This document shows, piece by piece, positions 5,675 to 10,188 of a stretch of 10,188 nt of DNA; the first letter of the stretch is position 1, and every line of letters begins with the position of its first letter. The stretch is from contig DAEF01000038.1 in the NCBI GenBank assembly GCA_002495225.1, forward strand, positions 1-10,188. Reading direction: 5' to 3'. The translations under genes and the position numbers were made by a program. This stretch comes from Methanoregulaceae archaeon UBA288 (GTDB lineage Archaea; Halobacteriota; Methanomicrobia; Methanomicrobiales; Methanospirillaceae). The notes below the pieces were generated by a model. That model had not been told where the DNA came from. It worked only from the letters and a program-made list of their open reading frames with translations, and searched no databases.

Positions 5675-7002
5675 TGGACGTCGAGGAGTTCGTCCGCCGG
5701 CGTCTCCGTGCGGGCGAGGACCGGGACCGTATCGAGGAGGCTCTCGTGGCCCATGTCCTCCGGATCAAGGACGTGGACGAGACGTACGCGGAAGCCTTCG
5801 CCCGGGCGGTCGTGGACGAGGCGCTGCTGACACACGACCTCCCCGGCGACCTCTTCGAGACCGCTGCCGCGGGTGTCGGCATGGGCGAGTTCGGTGTCGG
5901 GTCGCGCGGCACGGGCGACTTCTTCGCCCACCGGCAGATCGCGCGGATCATCGGCGCGAGCGGGGCGGAAGTCGGGGTTGACCAGATGGACGACGCGGGC
6001 GTGGTCTCGATCGGCGACCGGTACGTCTGCTGCACGGTCGACGGGATGCACTCGCGCCTCTCGGACTTCCCGTTCCTCGCGGGCTTCCACGTGACCCGCG
6101 CCACGCTCCGGGACGTGTACGTCATGGGCGCGAAACCCATCCTCCTCTTTTCGGACATCCACGTCGCGGACGACGGGGACGTCGCGAAGATCTTCGAGTA
6201 CACTGCCGGGATCACGGCCGTCGGCGACTCGGTCGGCGTCCCGCTCGTCTCGGGCTCGACCCTCCGCATCGGCGGCGACATGGTCCTCGGTTCGCGCATG
6301 ACCGGCTGCGTCGGCACCGTCGGCGTCGCGCACCACCTGACGGCGCGGCGCGGGCTTGCCCCCGGTGATGTCCTGCTCATGACCGAGGGGGCCGGCGGCG
6401 GCACCATCGCGACGGCCGCGCTCTACTCGGGCCACGCGGACGTCGTGGACCGGACCATCAACCTCCAGTTCCTCTATGCCTGCCAGGCCCTGGTCGAGAG
6501 CCCGGTCCTGGAATCGGTCCACGCCATGACCGACGTCACGAACGGCGGTCTTCGCGGGGACGTCCACGAGATGGCCGCGACCGCCGGCTGCCGGATCGTG
6601 GTCGAGGAGGAGGCCGTCCGGCCCCTCGTCGACGAGGTCGTCGGGGCCATGCTCGACGAACTCGGGATCGACCCGCTCGGCGTCTCCCTCGACTCGCTCC
6701 TGATCGGGGCGCCGCCCGACGCGATCCCGGCCATCGCCGGGGTCATCCGCGCTGCCGGCGTCCGCTGCGCCGAGGTCGGCCGGGTCGAGGCCGGCGCTCC
6801 GTCGGCCGTGCTCGTCACGGACGGCCGGGAGACCGACTTCACGCCGCGGTTCCGCGAGTCGGCGTACACGCCGCTCAAGAAGGTCGTGGACCGGCGCACG
6901 GGGGACGTCGCGGCCATGCAGGCGAAGGTCGAGGCGGCCGCCCTCGCCGCGATCGAGAAGAAGGAGCGGGTCAAGGCCCGCCTCGCGGCCCGGCGCGGCT
7001 AA
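5674..7002 (+). CDS. AIR synthase-related (PurM/HypE/SelD superfamily) protein
   Basis: The 442-residue protein belongs to the ATP-using PurM-like superfamily, which phosphorylates or dehydrates small or carried substrates (PurM, HypE, SelD, ThiL). An N-terminal helical extension (1-65) leads into a glycine-rich stretch, GMGEFGVGSRGTGDFF (69-84). Superfamily marks follow: VDQMDDAGVV (102-111, the metal/ATP aspartates), LRDVYVMGAKP (145-155) and, further on, the hinge TDVTNGGLRGDVHEMA. The end is RLAARRG, without the PRIC-type C-terminal cysteine that carries the cyano group in HypE, so it is not a standard hydrogenase maturase; the SelD Cys/Sec is also absent. GGAGG lies 8 bases upstream of the ATG, and the start overlaps the flavoprotein stop. 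The reaction is unknown. The long minus-strand frame over it is a shadow. Confidence 0.85.
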   Translation: MDVEEFVRRRLRAGEDRDRIEEALVAHVLRIKDVDETYAEAFARAVVDEALLTHDLPGDLFETAAAGVGMGEFGVGSRGTGDFFAHRQIARIIGASGAEVGVDQMDDAGVVSIGDRYVCCTVDGMHSRLSDFPFLAGFHVTRATLRDVYVMGAKPILLFSDIHVADDGDVAKIFEYTAGITAVGDSVGVPLVSGSTLRIGGDMVLGSRMTGCVGTVGVAHHLTARRGLAPGDVLLMTEGAGGGTIATAALYSGHADVVDRTINLQFLYACQALVESPVLESVHAMTDVTNGGLRGDVHEMAATAGCRIVVEEEAVRPLVDEVVGAMLDELGIDPLGVSLDSLLIGAPPDAIPAIAGVIRAAGVRCAEVGRVEAGAPSAVLVTDGRETDFTPRFRESAYTPLKKVVDRRTGDVAAMQAKVEAAALAAIEKKERVKARLAARRG

Positions 7003-7730
7003 CGCCGCGTCTCGCGGTGGGGCTTTCGCCCGCTCGCGACGACGTTGTAGGCCAGGTACGGCAGCCGGCGCTCGACGATCGGCTCGACTTTTCTCGCGAG
7101 CTCGTACACGGGCGGGGCCAGGTTCAGGTGCGCGAACGAGCAGCGCCGGACCCGGACGTCTCCGAAGCCGGCGCGCGTGAAGAGCTCCTCCATCTGGCGC
7201 TCGGTGTAGTAGTGCTCGCCGAAACTGCCCATGCCGACCTGCCGGACGCGGGCGATCTCGCCGAGGGTGTGGATCGCGGGCAGGCCCGCGGTCAGGAAGT
7301 TCCGGCCGAGCGTGCAGAGCGAGAGCCGGCCGCCGGGCCGGAGCACGCGTAAAACCTCGGCGAGCATCCGGTCGGGGTCGCGGAAGTACGAGAAGGCGAG
7401 CAGGCTCGAGACCGCGTCGAAGACGTTGTCGCGGAAGGGGAGGGCCTCGCCTGTCCCGACGGTCCACTCCGCCGGGCGGCACCGGTCACGGGCGCGCTCG
7501 ATCATCTTCGGCGAGAGGTCGAGACCGACGGCCCGTCCGCCGCGCTCGCAGTACCGCTCGACGAAGAGGCCCGTGCCGCAGCCGATGTCGAGTAGCCGGC
7601 CGCCCGGCGGGAGCGAGTCCATCACTTTCTCGGAGAGGTGCGCGTGGTACGACCGGCCCGGGCCCTGGTCGTACCGCCGGTCGTAGACCTCGGCCATCTC
7701 GTCGTAGTGGCGCTGGACCTTCCCGGTCAC
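6999..7730 (-). CDS. Class I SAM-dependent methyltransferase (UbiE/Methyltransf_11 type)
   Basis: The 243-residue protein carries the SAM-binding signature LLDIGCGTGLF (46-56, motif I) and the acidic residue after strand 2 in VGLDLSPKM (Asp71). Next come the ALPFRDNVFDAVSSLLAFSY segment typical of UbiE-like enzymes and VLRVLRPGGRLSL. The substrate-facing half is less conserved and gives no clear substrate. It opens with an HYDEMAEVYDRRY helix that caps the cofactor in this group. I chose GTG 7728-7730: GGAGG lies seven bases upstream and the start overlaps the previous gene's stop as GTGA; a GTG two codons earlier is too close to GGAGG. The TAG stop overlaps the TAA of the convergent PurM-like gene. 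It is last in the CoA/clamp-loader operon. Family is sure, substrate unknown. Confidence 0.87.
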   Translation of the reverse strand: MTGKVQRHYDEMAEVYDRRYDQGPGRSYHAHLSEKVMDSLPPGGRLLDIGCGTGLFVERYCERGGRAVGLDLSPKMIERARDRCRPAEWTVGTGEALPFRDNVFDAVSSLLAFSYFRDPDRMLAEVLRVLRPGGRLSLCTLGRNFLTAGLPAIHTLGEIARVRQVGMGSFGEHYYTERQMEELFTRAGFGDVRVRRCSFAHLNLAPPVYELARKVEPIVERRLPYLAYNVVASGRKPHRETRR

Positions 7731-8707
7731 CGGCACGCCTCCGACAGGCGGGCGAGCAGGGCGCCGACCTGGACGAACTCGCTCGCCCCGCCGGCCAGCC
7801 CCACGTCCGTCTCTGCGAGTGCGATCGCGAGGGCCGGGTCGTTCGCGCCGCGACGGGCCGCCTTCCGCAGCTCGAGCAGAAGCTCGCGCCCGGAGAGGCC
7901 GTCGTCGATCAGGAGCGACTCCGCGACCCGCTGCGCCTCGGTCATGTCGCCCGCGCCGGCGGCGTCCAGGACGGCCCGGGCCCCCCGCTCCGACCCGGTC
8001 TCCTCGAACAGGGGCGGAGCGCCCGTCCTGACCACGATCTCGAGGAGCATGACGGCACGCCGGACGTCGCCCCGGGCCGCTGCCGCGATCATCCCGAGGT
8101 CGTCCTCCGAGACCGTGCAGGCCCCTTCGGCCGCCAGGATCCCGGAGAGGAGCGCGGTCACGGCCTCCGTCGACAGCGGCCGGAAGACGACCGGGAGGCA
8201 GCGGGACGCGATCGCCGGCAGGATCGCCGACTGCCGCGCCGTGACGAAGATGAACCGGCAGGTCCGCGAGTACCGCTCCATGGTCCGCCGGAGCGCCTGC
8301 TGCATCTCGGCCGGCATGGCGTCCGCCTCGGAGAAGACCATCAGCTTGAACTCCGCGTCGAGCGGGCGGATCGCGGCGTAGGTCCGCACGATCCGCTTGA
8401 CGTTCGAGAGGACGCTCTCGTCCTTGTGATAGAGGTGCGCGAACCGCTCGTCGGCCTCGAGGTACGCCCGCCCCTCGGCGAAGAGGTCGCCGGTCGCGAT
8501 CACGGTCGTGTTCTCGTCCGCGTGCTCGCCGTAGAGCCCGGCGGCGAGGCAGCGCACGGCGCACATCCGGCCCGAGCCGGCCGGCCCCGTCAGGAGGAGG
8601 TGCGGAAGGCTTTGCCGCTCCGCTGCCGACTGCAGCAGGGCGACGGCCCGGTCCTGGCCGATAATCCCGCAGAAGGTCGCGGGGCGGTATTTTTCAATCC
8701 AGAGCAC
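7727..8707 (-). CDS. Replication factor C small-subunit paralogue with eroded ATPase motifs
   Basis: Clamp-loader AAA+ family: the start MLWIEKYRP, the GQDRAVALLQ segment, QQALRRTMERYS and the arginine-finger SRC (168-170) are diagnostic. The catalytic motifs are changed. Walker A is GPAGSGRM (41-48), with Arg and Met replacing Lys and Thr. Walker B is LMVFSEAD, with Ser126 replacing the metal-binding Asp. The sensor-1 Asn region reads VTARQSA. It probably cannot hydrolyse ATP but could supply the arginine finger to a neighbouring subunit, as noncatalytic clamp-loader subunits do. I prefer GTG 8705-8707 (326 residues) since family members begin MLWIEKYRP. An ATG at 8731 adds eight residues and overlaps the upstream gene more (38 rather than 14 bases). 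Some methanogens have a second RFC small subunit, and this is likely that protein. Confidence 0.85.
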   Translation of the reverse strand: MLWIEKYRPATFCGIIGQDRAVALLQSAAERQSLPHLLLTGPAGSGRMCAVRCLAAGLYGEHADENTTVIATGDLFAEGRAYLEADERFAHLYHKDESVLSNVKRIVRTYAAIRPLDAEFKLMVFSEADAMPAEMQQALRRTMERYSRTCRFIFVTARQSAILPAIASRCLPVVFRPLSTEAVTALLSGILAAEGACTVSEDDLGMIAAAARGDVRRAVMLLEIVVRTGAPPLFEETGSERGARAVLDAAGAGDMTEAQRVAESLLIDDGLSGRELLLELRKAARRGANDPALAIALAETDVGLAGGASEFVQVGALLARLSEACR

Positions 8708-9425
8708 GCTCCAGCCCCCGAACGATCTCATTTATTGCGGCCTGCAAGAGATAATGATTGTCGAGATCCCGGACCAGTTCGCCCGCCTCGTCGTCCCCGA
8801 GGGCGGCGTACGCCTCCGTGATCAGCGGCAGAGCGCGGGTCAGCTCGTCCACGACCGTCAGGGTCGCCGTCCGGGCCGTGCGCGAGAGCGGGTTGAGGTC
8901 GATGGTGACCACGGTCTTGCCCGCGGCCCGGAGGGCCTCGCACCGGTCCCCGTCCTCGAGCGGCACGAGCACGAGGTCGGCCGCACCGATCCCGTGTGGC
9001 AGGCAGAGGGCGCGGTCGTGGGCGAGCGAAAGGAGCCGCTCGGCCTTTCCCGTGAGGACGGAGACGCCGTGGTACTCCAGGAGGGCCGCGATCTTCGCCA
9101 TCCGCTCCGGGGTCCGGTGAAAGAGGTTCACCTCGACGGCGCAGCCGGTGGCCCGCTGGAGGGCCGCGCACTCACGCGCGGCGAGGGCCGCCGTGTTCCC
9201 GTTCACGGAGAGAACCGGATGCTTCGCCTGCCGGAGCAGGGCCGCGGCAGTCCGGGCGGCGATCCGTGCCGTTTCGGTCGACCGCTCGCCGATCAGGTAA
9301 TCGAACGCCTCGGCCCGGCCGTGGGCCGTGAGCCCCTCGAGCGCCACGATTCCCTCGCGGGCGCACCGGGCCAGGCGTTCGCGAACGACGAGCGAGCGGT
9401 ACCGGGGATGGTCCTGTGGGATCAC
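8694..9425 (-). CDS. 4-phosphopantoate--beta-alanine ligase (archaeal phosphopantothenate synthetase)
   Basis: This enzyme joins 4-phosphopantoate and beta-alanine using ATP to form 4'-phosphopantothenate. It replaces bacterial pantothenate synthetase and is the second step of the archaeal CoA route. The 243-residue protein shows the family's conserved parts: IPQDHPRYRSL at the start (2-12), GLTAHGRAEAFDYLIGE (31-47), PVLSVNGNTAAL (70-81) and EVNLFHRTPERMAKI (98-112). TIDLNPLSRTARTA follows later, then a helical DLDNHYLLQAAINEIVRGL end. I chose GTG 9423-9425: GGAGG lies seven bases upstream, the start overlaps the kinase stop as GTGA, and it gives the expected MIPxxHPRY N-terminus. A TTG seven codons earlier sits in the kinase gene and is less likely. 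It directly follows pantoate kinase, its pathway partner. Confidence 0.93.
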   Translation of the reverse strand: MIPQDHPRYRSLVVRERLARCAREGIVALEGLTAHGRAEAFDYLIGERSTETARIAARTAAALLRQAKHPVLSVNGNTAALAARECAALQRATGCAVEVNLFHRTPERMAKIAALLEYHGVSVLTGKAERLLSLAHDRALCLPHGIGAADLVLVPLEDGDRCEALRAAGKTVVTIDLNPLSRTARTATLTVVDELTRALPLITEAYAALGDDEAGELVRDLDNHYLLQAAINEIVRGLERALD

Positions 9426-10188
9426 GGGTTGGCCTCCAGGAGGCAAAAGCCCCCGGCGGCGATCTGCAGCCGGTGGACCCGGCCGAAGCGGGCGAGGGCG
9501 CCCCTGGCCGCCGGCCCGATCGCGAAGACGCCGTCGCCGAGCATGGTCATCGACGCCGGGACGCCGGCGTCGTCGCAGGAGGCGAGCGCGGCCCGGACGC
9601 GCTCCGTCACGAGCCCGCTCGCGTCGGCGAAGGTCCGCGAAGCCCGCACGAGCTCCGCGAGGTCCCGCGGCTCCTCGGCAGGAAAGGCCGCGCGGACCCG
9701 CGCCATCGCGTCGTCCGAGTCCAGGATCCCGGGGGTCGGGATCGGGCCGAACGAGACCGCGTAGACCGGCTCGTCCGAGGGGAACCGGAGTATCTCGGCC
9801 CCCACGCCCGGCCCCCGCCGGACCACGATCCCGCCGCCCTGCGCAGCCGCGACGTCCCCGAGGCCGGTCCGGAACCGGACCTCGGCCTCGTGCGCGGCTG
9901 CCGCGACCTCGTCCCGCGTGAGCTCGAGGCCGTGGAGGGCCGAGAGGGTTGCGCCGGACGCGAGCAGGGCCGCGGCCGAGAGCCCGAACCCGGCCCCGAT
10001 CGGGAGGGTGCAGCGGGTCGTGAGCGCGGCAGGCGCGCCGAGCCGGTCCATCAGGTACTCGACCGGGGGCGAACCGTCCGCGACGGCCGCACTGCCGCCG
10101 GGGGCGGCGACCACGACCCGGACGCGGGGCTCTCCCGACCTGACGGCCTCGACGGTCACCCCCTCCGCGATCACGATCCCGCCGCCGA
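9422..10188 (-). CDS. Pantoate kinase (GHMP family), 5' end outside the window
   Basis: Pantoate kinase phosphorylates pantoate to 4-phosphopantoate in archaeal CoA synthesis. The frame is open to the window edge (…GGGIVIAEGV…), so the N-terminus, including the first GHMP motif, is missing; GTG 10174 is internal, not the start. About 254 residues are visible. LPIGAGFGLSAAALL is the ATP-binding loop (PxxxGxGSSA-type in GHMP kinases, with the GAGFG form seen in pantoate kinases). GLGDVAAAQGGGIVVRRGPG is the substrate/active-site segment, FGPIPTPGIL follows, and TMLGDGVFAIG is the C-terminal GHMP motif. The stop TGA overlaps the ligase GTG start, and the gene end carries the GGAGG that serves the ligase. 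Assignment is strong from motifs together with its neighbour. Confidence 0.92.
   Translation of the reverse strand, partial: GGGIVIAEGVTVEAVRSGEPRVRVVVAAPGGSAAVADGSPPVEYLMDRLGAPAALTTRCTLPIGAGFGLSAAALLASGATLSALHGLELTRDEVAAAAHEAEVRFRTGLGDVAAAQGGGIVVRRGPGVGAEILRFPSDEPVYAVSFGPIPTPGILDSDDAMARVRAAFPAEEPRDLAELVRASRTFADASGLVTERVRAALASCDDAGVPASMTMLGDGVFAIGPAARGALARFGRVHRLQIAAGGFCLLEANP

Noticed and set aside
5350..7482. 710-residue minus-strand frame opposite the PurM-like gene
   Set aside because: It spans the antisense of a well-conserved enzyme and the wrong frame of the methyltransferase; Arg/Asp/Val-rich shadow.
7731..8564. Apparent fusion of the methyltransferase with a long N-terminal extension
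   Set aside because: The extension is the out-of-frame antisense-free shadow of the RFC gene; GTG 7730 with its own GGAGG is the start.
1..10188. CRISPR array, insertion sequence or defence island
   Set aside because: I saw no regularly spaced repeats, transposase, terminal inverted repeats or defence-type protein motifs; the intact genes are mostly housekeeping or redox.

Overview
This GC-rich window is archaeal and most likely comes from a methanogen of the Methanomicrobiales. Four things point that way. The archaeal CoA route is present (pantoate kinase plus phosphopantothenate synthetase). There is a pyruvoyl-dependent arginine decarboxylase and a clamp-loader small-subunit paralogue. 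There is a methanogen-type iron-sulfur flavoprotein. TATA-like boxes lie about 25-30 bases upstream of several start codons. The taxonomic call is inference from gene content, not from a marker gene.

Left part (1-3476), all on the minus strand. The window opens inside thiC (thiamine pyrimidine synthesis), whose 5' end and likely leaderless promoter are visible. Upstream of thiC lie a secreted lipoprotein with a Cache-like sensor region, a low-complexity charged protein of unknown function, and pdaD, which makes agmatine for polyamines. Each gene seems to have its own promoter, with poly-T terminators between some of them.

Middle (3477-5086), plus strand. A gene-poor stretch holds a decayed two-cluster ferredoxin. 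It has a -1 and a compensating +1 frameshift and has lost several cluster cysteines. A hemerythrin-like (HHE) di-iron protein gene follows, with a long leader that can fold into a hairpin. About 560 bases of gene-free, hairpin-rich DNA come next.

Right part. A two-gene plus-strand operon (5087-7002) encodes an iron-sulfur flavoprotein and a PurM/HypE-superfamily protein. It converges on a four-gene minus-strand operon (10188 down to 6999): pantoate kinase (cut by the window edge), 4-phosphopantoate-beta-alanine ligase, an RFC small-subunit-like protein with eroded ATPase motifs, and a class I methyltransferase. In the minus-strand operon every junction overlaps. Two of the junctions use the same GGAGG-N7-GTGA arrangement, so translation is probably coupled. 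The two operons overlap by four bases at their stop codons (6999-7002).

The best leads are the ferredoxin remnant beside the HHE gene, the probably non-ATPase clamp-loader paralogue inside a CoA-synthesis operon, and the flavoprotein/PurM-like pair of unknown reaction. I did not see a clear new defence or mobile system.
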